Of a stretch of DNA of 24,333 nt, positions 7,434 to 14,333 are shown in pieces. The DNA is from Acidimicrobium sp. BACL17 MAG-120823-bin42. Its GTDB lineage: Bacteria > Actinomycetota > Acidimicrobiia > Acidimicrobiales > Ilumatobacteraceae. The translations under genes were made by a program, and so were the position numbers. Each line of letters begins with the position of its first letter. Position 1 is the first letter of the stretch. A model generated the notes under the pieces. It ran no database searches. It worked only from the letters and a program-made list of their open reading frames with translations, and was not told the DNA's origin. The stretch covers positions 1-24,333 of the forward strand of contig LIAZ01000004.1 in assembly GCA_001438985.1 (NCBI GenBank). The letters run 5' to 3'.

Positions 7434-8654
7434 ATGAATCCTGCGTATACCCCAGAGGCCGAGGCGTACCGTCTCACCGTTCAGGCGTTTCTTAAAGCCA
7501 ATCTTCCATCCGATTGGAAAGGCATCGGGACACTTGAGGGCAAGCAACTTGAAGATTTTGTGACGCAGTGGCGCAAGGTGTTGGCAACAGGTGGTTTCTT
7601 AGCGATGGGTTGGCCAAAACAGTATGGCGGAGGTGGATTGTCTGCTTTGGAGCAGGTGATTGCTGCCGAAGAGTTCGAGCGCGCGGGTGTGCCAACGGGT
7701 GGCTCAAACGATGTGTTCAGCATTCAGATGCTGGGGAACACGCTGTTGTTGTTTGGTACTGAAGAGCAAAAGCAGCATTACCTGCCACGAATCATTGCAG
7801 GTGATGATGTGTGGTGTCAGGGATATAGCGAACCGAATGCGGGAAGCGACTTGAGCAATGTGGGGTTAAAGGCAGTGCTCGATGGCGATGAATGGATTTT
7901 GAATGGTCAGAAGATTTGGACATCTGCTGGCCACTTAGCCGACCATATCTTCACTCTTGCGCGCACCGATGCTGATGCACCTAAGCACAAGGGCATTTCG
8001 TTCTTACTGGTGGATATGCGTCAACCCGGTATCGAGATTCGACCGATCAAAATGATTTCTGGTGAAAGCGAATTCAACGAAGTGTTTTACACCGATGTTC
8101 GCGTTCCAAAAGAAAATGTTGTTGGTGGAATCAACAACGGTTGGGCAGTTGCAATGGGATTGCTCGGCTTCGAACGTGGGGAAGCGGCGGCAACTGCACC
8201 CATTCGTTTTCAGGCGGAAATTGATCGGTTGTTTGCGCTTGCTCGTGACAAGGGCGTTGCTGACGACCCACGCATTCGTCAACGCTTGGCCAAGTGTTAT
8301 TCGGTTGTCCAAGTGATGCGCTTTCTCGGTATGCGCACACTCACGCAGTTCTTGAAGGGGCACCATCCTGGTCCAGATGGAGCAATCTTTAAGTTGTACT
8401 GGAGCGAGTACCACAAGGTGGTTACAGAGTTGGGTGTGGACATCATGGGCATGGATGCAATGGTGCCATCGGGTCGACGTCCGTCAAGTGCATTCCAAAC
8501 AGACGATGCAGGTGCAGCAAATGATTCGATGAGCTGGGCGATGACGTTTCTCAATGCCCGTGCAGGAACGATCTATGCCGGATCATCGCAAGTTCAACGC
8601 AACATTATTGGCGAAATGGTGCTTGGTTTACCTAAGGAACCAAAGCCGAATTAG
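7434..8654 (+). CDS. Acyl-CoA dehydrogenase
   Basis: A 406-residue, full-length FAD-dependent acyl-CoA dehydrogenase that forms the alpha,beta double bond of an acyl-CoA. The N-terminal helical domain (about 1-120) is followed by the beta domain with QGYSEPNAGSDLSN and GQKIWTSAGH (flavin and substrate contacts), and the C-terminal helical domain with YAGSSQVQRNIIGE. The usual catalytic Glu of the YEG motif is Ala here, so the base is likely elsewhere; Glu247 or Glu250 in FERGEAAA are candidates, as in dehydrogenases with the base on helix G. This type is common in actinobacterial fatty acid, branched or sterol side-chain degradation; the substrate cannot be assigned. ATG at 7434 fits the -10 element just upstream. 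Confidence 0.92.
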   Translation: MNPAYTPEAEAYRLTVQAFLKANLPSDWKGIGTLEGKQLEDFVTQWRKVLATGGFLAMGWPKQYGGGGLSALEQVIAAEEFERAGVPTGGSNDVFSIQMLGNTLLLFGTEEQKQHYLPRIIAGDDVWCQGYSEPNAGSDLSNVGLKAVLDGDEWILNGQKIWTSAGHLADHIFTLARTDADAPKHKGISFLLVDMRQPGIEIRPIKMISGESEFNEVFYTDVRVPKENVVGGINNGWAVAMGLLGFERGEAAATAPIRFQAEIDRLFALARDKGVADDPRIRQRLAKCYSVVQVMRFLGMRTLTQFLKGHHPGPDGAIFKLYWSEYHKVVTELGVDIMGMDAMVPSGRRPSSAFQTDDAGAANDSMSWAMTFLNARAGTIYAGSSQVQRNIIGEMVLGLPKEPKPN

Positions 8655-8669
8655 TCTGAGCAGATCCAC

Positions 8670-8954
8670 ATGATGACCACGATGACCTTCGCCAAATTAC
8701 TTGCAGCGTTGTTGATGCGCCCGTGGTTATGGGTGACCGCAATTCGTCAGGCGTATCGGCTTGCGCCGTCGCGCTGGTGGACTCGCGCTCCTTATCTTCC
8801 GCTGCCTACGCCTGCGTACGTGCAATTCAGAACTTCGACTCAATATGGTGGCCAGCGTCGCGAACCAGAGGTGTACGACATTATTGACTACCTCGAATGG
8901 GCGCGCGATTGGCACAGTACGACGAGGTTGAGTCGCCGAGGGCGACGAGGCTAA
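8670..8954 (+). CDS. Conserved-looking 94-residue protein, unknown function
   Basis: The product is up to 94 residues (ATG at 8670, or the next codon, or ATG at 8682). A hydrophobic, Trp-containing N terminus (about 6-25) is followed by RLAPSRWW and PYLPLPTPAYVQFR, then EVYDIIDYLEWARDW and a basic tail ending RRGRRG. I do not know a named domain. It starts 15 bases after the dehydrogenase stop and ends 2 bases before the HNH gene, so it is probably cotranscribed with both. The hydrophobic segment is short and could be a peripheral amphipathic or a membrane helix. The coding bias and clean spacing make a real gene likely. Confidence 0.68.
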   Translation: MMTTMTFAKLLAALLMRPWLWVTAIRQAYRLAPSRWWTRAPYLPLPTPAYVQFRTSTQYGGQRREPEVYDIIDYLEWARDWHSTTRLSRRGRRG

Positions 8955-8956
8955 TC

Positions 8957-9454
8957 ATGCGAAGCGCGCTCGTCCTCAACGCAACATACGAGCCGCTGAG
9001 TGTCGTATCTGCAAGACGAGCCGTATGTTTAGTTCTGTCCGACAAAGCCGACATCGTTGAAGATGATGGCACAGAAGTTCGCTCCGAGAACTTCTCTTTG
9101 CCTGGTCCACTGGTAATTCGACTTCGCTACGTTGTCAAGGTGCCGTACCATCGGCGAACAGCATTGTCGCGTCGAGCAGTGTTTGCCCGTGACGATCACC
9201 GTTGTCAGTATTGCGGAGGAGTCGCCGACTCGATTGACCATGTGATGCCACGTTCGCGTGGCGGTATGAATGTGTGGGAAAATGTGACGGCCGCGTGCCG
9301 TCCGTGCAACTTGCGAAAGCGCGACCGCACCCCGGAAGAAGCGGGAATGAAACTTGCGAGCCAACCACATGCGCCGCGAGAGTTGGCGTGGATTTCGGTA
9401 TCAGTTGGGCGAGTGCCCGACGTGTGGAAGCAATATCTTGCTCACGCCTCATAG
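8957..9454 (+). CDS. HNH endonuclease domain protein
   Basis: A 165-residue protein starting MRSALVLNATYEPLSVV, an N terminus typical of a widespread stand-alone HNH family. A zinc knuckle is formed by Cys83, Cys86, Cys114 and Cys117 (CQYCGG and CRPC), the catalytic pair is Asp94-His95 in SIDHVMPRSRGG, and Asn109 (WENV) and Asn118 complete the fold. Such proteins have nuclease-type active sites, but the cellular role of this housekeeping-like family is not established. No methylase or phage gene is nearby, which argues against a restriction enzyme or homing element. ATG 8957 lies 2 bases after the preceding stop; an upstream in-frame start would overlap that gene by 57 bases and is unlikely. 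Confidence 0.88.
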   Translation: MRSALVLNATYEPLSVVSARRAVCLVLSDKADIVEDDGTEVRSENFSLPGPLVIRLRYVVKVPYHRRTALSRRAVFARDDHRCQYCGGVADSIDHVMPRSRGGMNVWENVTAACRPCNLRKRDRTPEEAGMKLASQPHAPRELAWISVSVGRVPDVWKQYLAHAS

Positions 9455-10115
9455 CCGCAATTGGAACCAGGTTCACGAAACGATCTCAGCAGGTGAACAG
9501 CACCTTCGTGAACTTCCTGCACAACGTGGGATCTGGAATATTGACGTAACGCGCCCAGCATTGGTGTTGGGCTCACGTCAACACGAGACGTTGCTCAATA
9601 CACAGCGTTGCGCTCTCGATGGGATTGACATCGTGCGCCGCCGAAGTGGTGGAGGTGTTGTCTACCTAGCACCAGGTGAGCAGGTATGGATTGACATTGT
9701 GATCCCGCGCGGCGATGCACTGTGGAGCGACGACGTCGCACAAGCATCGTGGTGGCTTGGCGAAACCTGGAGTCGTGCCCTTCGTGGCCTCGGCATCAAT
9801 GGTCTTGATGTACACCGCGACTCAGTACGCAGTGATGCGTGGGGTGAACTGTTGTGTTTCGCTGGTGTAGGGCCAGGTGAGGTGGTATCAACACATACCG
9901 ACCAGCGCCCAAAGTTAGTGGGAATCAGTCAGCGGCGGACTCGCGACTACGCACGCTTTCAATGCACGTTGTATATGAAGTGGAACCCACATCACGTTGC
10001 GCACTATTTCGCATCACTGCCAGGCGCGGTTGATGACGTAGTTCCTCGTGTGGCCACGATTGATGCTGATGCTTCGACCATCGTCGAAACATTCGTCGCA
10101 CATCTGCCTCGTTGA
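9438..10115 (+). CDS. Lipoate-protein ligase A-like protein (BPL/LplA/LipB fold)
   Basis: About 225 residues with the cofactor transferase signatures RRRSGGGVVYL and the lysine motif PKLVGISQRRTRDYARFQ, where the Lys would contact the acyl-adenylate. The family attaches lipoate or octanoate to a lysine of carrier domains (E2 subunits, GcvH). It lacks a clear LplA C-terminal accessory domain, so it may be an octanoyltransferase or a specialised ligase; which one is not decidable here. I prefer the TTG at 9438, preceded by GGAAG at 9426-9430 with a 7-base gap and overlapping the HNH gene by 17 bases. TTG at 9354 or ATG at 9369 would give a longer overlap with sequence that reads as a shadow of the HNH gene. 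Confidence 0.75.
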   Translation: MLTPHSRNWNQVHETISAGEQHLRELPAQRGIWNIDVTRPALVLGSRQHETLLNTQRCALDGIDIVRRRSGGGVVYLAPGEQVWIDIVIPRGDALWSDDVAQASWWLGETWSRALRGLGINGLDVHRDSVRSDAWGELLCFAGVGPGEVVSTHTDQRPKLVGISQRRTRDYARFQCTLYMKWNPHHVAHYFASLPGAVDDVVPRVATIDADASTIVETFVAHLPR

Positions 10116-10129
10116 GAAATTAATTTTCC

Positions 10130-10168
10130 ACGCCATCTGGCGTTGTGCTGCATAAGTGTCGTTTATGC
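10130..10168 (+). other. Two consecutive small dyads after the ligase gene
   Basis: ACGCC/GGCGT (10130-10134, 10139-10143) with a 4-base loop is followed by GCATAA/TTATGC (10150-10155, 10163-10168) with a 7-base loop. Neither is followed by a T run, so an intrinsic terminator is not supported; they may mark the end of the upstream operon or be protein sites. The rest of 10116-10209 is AT-richer and shows nothing I can name. Confidence 0.3.
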
Positions 10169-10209
10169 CAATAAATACTGCGTGATCTGGGCATTTCCAT
10201 GTTTCAAAA

Positions 10210-10256
10210 AAAGTGGGGGAAAGTGGTGAGAAATACACCTAAGTGGGGGAAAGTGG
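10210..10256 (+). promoter_or_regulatory. MraZ operator: four AAAGTGG-type boxes on a 10-base register
   Basis: AAAGTGG occurs at 10210-10216, 10220-10226 and 10250-10256, with TAAGTGG at 10240-10246; the slot at 10230-10236 is degenerate (GAAATAC). Each box is followed by a 3-base spacer, three of them G-rich. MraZ, an oligomeric ring protein, is known to bind direct repeats of this kind (AAAGTGG with 3-base spacers in mollicutes, TGGGN every 10 bases in E. coli) in front of its own gene. One helical turn spacing places all boxes on one DNA face. The last two overlap the expected core promoter, so autorepression of the dcw operon is the likely effect. Confidence 0.85.
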
Positions 10257-10257
10257 G

Positions 10258-10263
10258 GATAAT
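10258..10263 (+). promoter_or_regulatory. Candidate -10 of the dcw operon promoter
   Basis: GATAAT directly follows the last MraZ box and differs from TATAAT at one position. A start near 10270 would leave a leader of about 93 bases before mraZ. The position 17 bases upstream reads ACACCT, so the -35 is poor and the last two MraZ boxes lie between the two elements. Confidence 0.5.
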
Positions 10264-10280
10264 CTGTATCTCGTTGATCC

Positions 10281-10294
10281 GGAGTGCGGACTCC
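10281..10294 (+). other. Short hairpin in the mraZ leader
   Basis: GGAGT and ACTCC form a 5-base stem with a GCGG loop, followed by TTTC. In the message it would lie about 70 bases before the mraZ start. No long T run follows, so termination is doubtful. The mraZ ribosome site GGAGG (10352-10356), 6 bases before its GTG, could pair with the CTCC of the right arm. Confidence 0.3.
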
Positions 10295-10362
10295 TTTCAA
10301 CGGCAGCAATTCAAGGGAAAGCAATCCCCACAAGGGTTTGCTAGGGCAAGCGGAGGAAAACA

Positions 10363-10779
10363 GTGTTTGTTGGAGTGCATGAACGACAGCTAGACCCAAA
10401 GGGTCGCTTGGCGTTACCTGCCTCCTTTCGCCCCCGCCTCGAGCCACGATGCTTTCTATCCATTGGTCGTGACAAGTGCGTCGACATCTTGACCGCAGAG
10501 GCATTTGAGTCCGCAGCACGGGACTCGATGGAAAAGGTCCGCAATGGTGAGATGTCGCTCAACCAGCAACGTGCACAAGCCAGTAACACCTTTGAGGTTG
10601 CCATTGATGCACAAGGTCGCATCAACATCGAAGAAAAGCTTCGTGAATATGCCGGCCTGACCCTCAACTCGCGCGTAGTCGTGAGCGGTTCATTTGATCG
10701 TGTTGAAATTTGGAACCCAGAGCGTCATGACCGCGTCGTGACCATGGGCATTGAACAAATCGCCGGATCAGGCGAGTAG
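10363..10779 (+). CDS. mraZ: MraZ transcriptional regulator of the dcw cluster
   Basis: A 138-residue protein with the two SpoVT-AbrB-like halves of MraZ, each with its DxxxR core: DPKGR at 11-15 and DAQGR at 82-86. The N terminus MFVGVHERQLDPKGRLALP is diagnostic. MraZ assembles into rings and represses the division cluster by binding repeats at its promoter; such repeats lie 107-153 bases upstream of this gene. GTG at 10363 is preceded by GGAGG with a 6-base gap. It is the first gene of the cluster and is separated from rsmH by 222 bases of structured sequence. Length is near the usual 140-150 residues. Confidence 0.95.
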   Translation: MFVGVHERQLDPKGRLALPASFRPRLEPRCFLSIGRDKCVDILTAEAFESAARDSMEKVRNGEMSLNQQRAQASNTFEVAIDAQGRINIEEKLREYAGLTLNSRVVVSGSFDRVEIWNPERHDRVVTMGIEQIAGSGE

Positions 10780-10780
10780 C

Positions 10781-10970
10781 GGTAAAGGAGCACATCGACC
10801 ACCTTTCACCCCTTGTCAGCGAATCGCACATATCCGTTTCGCTGTACTGCAGTCCTTCGGTCAGCACGATGGACAGCCCCAACTCCGCCCGCTTCCATTT
10901 CGTCGAATCGGGGAGACATCCCGACGGCAACGCCGGCCGAGGGACTGCAGTACATCGAAACGATCGCGGT
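10781..10970 (+). ncRNA. Structured RNA before rsmH resembling the mraW RNA motif
   Basis: The 222-base gap between mraZ and rsmH carries a long inverted repeat, arms 10835-10860 and 10937-10962, matching at 24 of 26 positions and including CTGCAG in both arms. The 76 bases enclosed contain smaller stems, for example TCGGG/CCCGA near 10912-10928 and CGGC/GCCG near 10924-10936. A first hairpin GGTAAAGG/CCTTTCACC (10781-10788, 10802-10810, one bulge) follows the mraZ stop. A conserved mraW RNA motif in actinobacteria is known in exactly this place, the 5' region of mraW (rsmH). I assign it by position and overall shape; a covariance search was not possible. It probably controls rsmH and the downstream genes. 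rsmH itself shows no clear ribosome site. Confidence 0.7.
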
Positions 10971-11001
10971 TACGGGCAAGAAAAAGCATCGACACTGCAC
11001 C

Positions 11002-11955
11002 ATGAACACTCTCGCTACTGACTCAACTTTCAATCATGACCCTGTAATGGCTGCCGAAATCGTGGAGCTGTTTGGCAGCGTTCCCCACGGAGTAGTGGTC
11101 GATGCGACATTGGGTGGTGCTGGTCATACAACGCGACTACTCAACACCTATTCCTGGATGACGGTCATGGGGATTGATCAGGACCCTTTTGCTATTCGGC
11201 ACGCACACACCATTGCTCCTGACTTTGGCGGACGTTTGATCGTTCAGCAAGGTCGGTTCGACGGCATTGCTGAGTATTTGATGAAGCATGAGATCGCAGG
11301 AATTTCGGGAGCGCTGTTTGACCTGGGCGTTTCGTCGCCACAGTTTGATGAAGCGGATCGTGGGTTTTCATATCGCCACGACGGTCCACTCGATATGCGC
11401 ATGGACACGACGCAAGTGTTTTCTGCGGCCGATGTCGTGAATGGTTATGAAGTTCAGCAACTGGCAGACGTGTTGCGAGATCATGCCGATGAGCGATTTG
11501 CGTTTCGGATTGCTACGGCGATTGTTGCAGCGCGCCCTGTGACATCGACACAACAACTTTCTGAGATCGTGTCAGCGGCAATTCCTGCACCTGCACGTCG
11601 CACGGGTGGACATCCAGCCAAACGAACATTCCAAGCCATTCGAATTGAAGTGAACAAGGAACTCGAAATCCTGCCACGAGCGTTAGCAGGAGCGATTGCG
11701 GCAACTCACGTGGGTGGCCGGATTGCTGTGTTGTCGTATCACTCGGGCGAGGACCGCATTGTTAAACAAGCCTTCCGAGATGCAGAACGCAACCCAGATG
11801 TTGCAACGATTGCTTCGCCTTTTCAACACCACGGATCTGCAGGGAAGCTTGTGAAAAAAGTGCGTGTGCCTGAACATGCAAGTGCAAGCGAAATTGAACG
11901 CAACCCCCGCGCATCATCTGCGCGACTTCGGGTTATCGAAAAGGTCGGCTGCTGA
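11002..11955 (+). CDS. rsmH: 16S rRNA (cytosine1402-N4)-methyltransferase
   Basis: A 317-residue RsmH (formerly MraW), which methylates N4 of C1402 in the decoding centre of 16S rRNA using S-adenosylmethionine. Visible signatures are NHDPVM at 11-16, the SAM loop DATLGGAGHT at 34-43, FDLGVSSPQFD, RGFSYRHDGPLDMRMD, RTFQAIRIEVNKEL and VLSYHSGEDRIVKQAF; the usual HSLEDR is HSGEDR here. ATG at 11002 places the family motif at residue 11; an upstream in-frame start would translate the structured leader and is rejected. It ends one base before the ftsL-like start. Length agrees with the family (about 300-330). Confidence 0.95.
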   Translation: MNTLATDSTFNHDPVMAAEIVELFGSVPHGVVVDATLGGAGHTTRLLNTYSWMTVMGIDQDPFAIRHAHTIAPDFGGRLIVQQGRFDGIAEYLMKHEIAGISGALFDLGVSSPQFDEADRGFSYRHDGPLDMRMDTTQVFSAADVVNGYEVQQLADVLRDHADERFAFRIATAIVAARPVTSTQQLSEIVSAAIPAPARRTGGHPAKRTFQAIRIEVNKELEILPRALAGAIAATHVGGRIAVLSYHSGEDRIVKQAFRDAERNPDVATIASPFQHHGSAGKLVKKVRVPEHASASEIERNPRASSARLRVIEKVGC

Positions 11956-11956
11956 G

Positions 11957-12463
11957 ATGGCGTTAGCGATTAATCCCCAACGGGTGCCGCAACGGCAACC
12001 TCGCGGTGTTCAATCGATACCCCCTGAACGCCATCTCACAGTCATCCCTGGAACATCAAAGCGAACCATTGTGTTCTTTAGCACCATGGTGCTGGGATTG
12101 TTCGTCGTGGTGTCGTCGGTAATTGGATTACAGGCCTATATCGCTGGTCAGCAACTCAAACTTGATCGCGTGACGAGCGAGATTCGTCTTGCCACGGCAT
12201 ACAAGCTCGAGTTGCAGCAGCAACGAGCAGAGTTACTCTCTCCCGAGTACCTGCGCGCAAAGGCAAGTGAAATGATGATGTCACCTGGTCTTGGTTCGAA
12301 GTTTGTTGAAATTCCTCAGGATGCAGTTGCAGCAGTAGTGATTTCAACTGGAGATATGGATCCAAGGTTTGCCGATCCGTCTGGAGTTCCGTCATTGAAT
12401 CCACTTGCGAATCTTGGTCAGAAACTGACCCAAGGCATTCAGGCGGGAGGTGAGCAGCCGTGA
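11957..12463 (+). CDS. ftsL: FtsL-like cell division protein
   Basis: A 168-residue single-pass membrane protein: basic, Pro/Gln-rich cytosolic N terminus (1-36), membrane helix about 38-60, coiled-coil region about 64-92 (KLDRVTSEIRL, KLELQQQRAELL), the helix-ending LSPEYLRAKASEMM, and a Pro/Gly-rich tail of about 50 residues. FtsL forms a complex with FtsB/DivIC and FtsQ that activates the FtsW-FtsI synthase. Assignment rests on topology and position between rsmH and ftsI, since FtsL sequences are poorly conserved. ATG at 11957 is one base after the rsmH stop. Its TGA overlaps the GTG of ftsI (GTGA at 12460-12463), and GGGAGG for ftsI lies within it. Confidence 0.82.
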   Translation: MALAINPQRVPQRQPRGVQSIPPERHLTVIPGTSKRTIVFFSTMVLGLFVVVSSVIGLQAYIAGQQLKLDRVTSEIRLATAYKLELQQQRAELLSPEYLRAKASEMMMSPGLGSKFVEIPQDAVAAVVISTGDMDPRFADPSGVPSLNPLANLGQKLTQGIQAGGEQP

Positions 12464-14331
12464 GTATTGCAGCAGGATCTCGTGGACGTCGCTACGAACA
12501 GCCACGTGCTGGTGACATGGCGCGCAATGCGGCACGCAATACGGCACGCGTATTGACTGAAGATTTACGACCAGGAAAAATCAAACACCGCATTGTGTAT
12601 GTACGTGTTGTCGTCGCACTGCTACTTGTCCTAATGATGGGCCGCACCGGCTATTTGCAAACGATTGGTTCGGCTAAGTACCGCGAAGCAAGCGTTGCTC
12701 AGCGAACCAGAATCAACACAATCAAAGCCGACCGTGGGGCGGTGCTCGACCGCAATGGTCTTGAGCTTGCCATTGCTGTTCCGGCGCGCACAGTGTTTGC
12801 TGATCCGCGTGAAATCGAGGATGGAATCGGAACTGCGCGGGCATTATCTGTTGCACTTGCGTTGAATCCAGAGCAGGAGGCCGCATTGTCTGAGCGACTG
12901 CAGAACCGCTCGTCAAGCTTTGTCTATATTGCACGCCAAGTAACCCGAGAGGTTGCTGATTCACTACTTGCGCTCAATCTGCTCGGTGTTTCCTCGTATT
13001 CAGAACCAACTCGTGCACTCACGAGTGAAGGTTTGCGCGCCTTGGTGGGACGCACTGACCCCGATGGCATAGGAACCTCTGGGCTAGAAGAACAGTTCAA
13101 CGAGTTACTTGCTGGAGTTAATGGCAGACAGGTTCGCGAAGTCAGTGCAAAAAATCAGTCGATGCCGGCCACCAATGATCAAAGTGTTCCCGCGATACCT
13201 GGCAAGACGCTCGTCACCACCATTGATCGCAATATTCAGTTTCAGGTAGATGGCATTCTTGCTCAGCAGATTGCCCGAATTAATGCACGAAGCGGAACAG
13301 CGATCGTGATGGACTCCGCAACAGGTGAGATTTATGCACTATCAACGTTGCGACGCAACGAGGATGGAAGTTATTCGGCCGACGCTGGCAACCTTGCAGC
13401 AGTTGAAGCCAATGAGCCAGGTTCGGTTGCAAAAGTTTTTAGTATTGCCGCTGCGATCAACGAAGGTGCTGTGGATTCGGGGACAGTGTTCACGGTGCCT
13501 CCAACATTTATTGCCAATAAGGGCACCAAGTGGGAGCAACGGATCAATGATGCCTATCCCCACGGTATTGAAGACATGACTGTTCGAAAGATCATTGTTG
13601 ACTCTTCCAACGTCGGCACCTTGATGATTGGTAACACCATCGGCCCTGACAAATTGCACGAATACCTATTGTCGTTTGGATTTGGCGCAAAGACACCAAT
13701 TGATTTTCCAGGTGAGACAAAAGGAATCTTGCAGTCGGCAGACAAGTGGGCTGGAGCACGAAAGTTCACCACTTCGTATGGTTATGGGTATTCGACAACT
13801 GCTTTGCAGATGATTGCTGGTGTCAATGTTGTTGCCAATAACGGCAACTATGTCGCACCGCGGTTGGTGACAGCAACCGTGTCAAAAGATGGCATAAACG
13901 AGTCGATTCCTGCTACCGAACAACGGGCGGTGATTACGCCAGAGACGGCGGCGGTGATGCGAACGTTGATGTCGGACGTGGTGTGCTTTGGCACGGCAAA
14001 GCTTGGAAAAGTTCCGGGCATGACCGTTGCTGGGAAGACGGGAACAACCTACAAGCGTCAAGACAACGGCACATATATTGCCGATGACGGATCGCGCTCT
14101 TATTACGCTTCGTTCGTTGGTTTTGTCCCAGCGCTACAACCTCGATTCACTGTTTTGGTTTCAATTGATGAGCCGAATGCTGACTCGATGGATCGCTTCG
14201 GTGGCACAGCAGCCGCACCCGTATTTGCAAATATCTCACAAGTGCTGATCAATGAGTTAGATATTCGTCCCGATGCAACAGATCTTGGTTGCTCTACACA
14301 ACGTCCGGCAGACCTCGGACCAAAGCGTTAG
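12460..14331 (+). CDS. ftsI: Septal peptidoglycan transpeptidase (class B penicillin-binding protein, FtsI/PBP3)
   Basis: A 623-residue class B PBP. Basic cytosolic tail, membrane helix about 47-66 (YVRVVVALLLVLMMG), pedestal domain with DRGAVLDRNGLELA, then the transpeptidase domain with the three active-site motifs: SVAK (Ser322-Lys325), SSN (382-384) and KTG (526-528 in VAGKTGTT). It crosslinks septal peptidoglycan together with FtsW. No PASTA domains follow; the C terminus ends in a short tail. GTG at 12460 overlaps the ftsL stop and has GGGAGG (12445-12450) 9 bases before it. An Ala/Arg/Asn imperfect repeat (ARNAARNTAR) marks the cytosolic tail. It ends two bases before murE. Confidence 0.95.
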   Translation: MSIAAGSRGRRYEQPRAGDMARNAARNTARVLTEDLRPGKIKHRIVYVRVVVALLLVLMMGRTGYLQTIGSAKYREASVAQRTRINTIKADRGAVLDRNGLELAIAVPARTVFADPREIEDGIGTARALSVALALNPEQEAALSERLQNRSSSFVYIARQVTREVADSLLALNLLGVSSYSEPTRALTSEGLRALVGRTDPDGIGTSGLEEQFNELLAGVNGRQVREVSAKNQSMPATNDQSVPAIPGKTLVTTIDRNIQFQVDGILAQQIARINARSGTAIVMDSATGEIYALSTLRRNEDGSYSADAGNLAAVEANEPGSVAKVFSIAAAINEGAVDSGTVFTVPPTFIANKGTKWEQRINDAYPHGIEDMTVRKIIVDSSNVGTLMIGNTIGPDKLHEYLLSFGFGAKTPIDFPGETKGILQSADKWAGARKFTTSYGYGYSTTALQMIAGVNVVANNGNYVAPRLVTATVSKDGINESIPATEQRAVITPETAAVMRTLMSDVVCFGTAKLGKVPGMTVAGKTGTTYKRQDNGTYIADDGSRSYYASFVGFVPALQPRFTVLVSIDEPNADSMDRFGGTAAAPVFANISQVLINELDIRPDATDLGCSTQRPADLGPKR

Positions 14332-14333
14332 TT

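Noticed and set aside
10130..10143. Rho-independent terminator after the lipoate-ligase-like gene
   Set aside because: The stem is only 5 bases and no T run follows.
10813..11001. In-frame upstream extension of rsmH giving a 380-residue protein
   Set aside because: The extra 63 residues translate the structured RNA element, do not resemble RsmH N termini, and the family motif fits ATG at 11002.
12517..12550. Imperfect tandem repeat (GGCACGCAAT-like units) in the ftsI start region
   Set aside because: It encodes the Ala-Arg-Asn repeat of the cytosolic tail and is too short and imperfect to be a functional DNA repeat.
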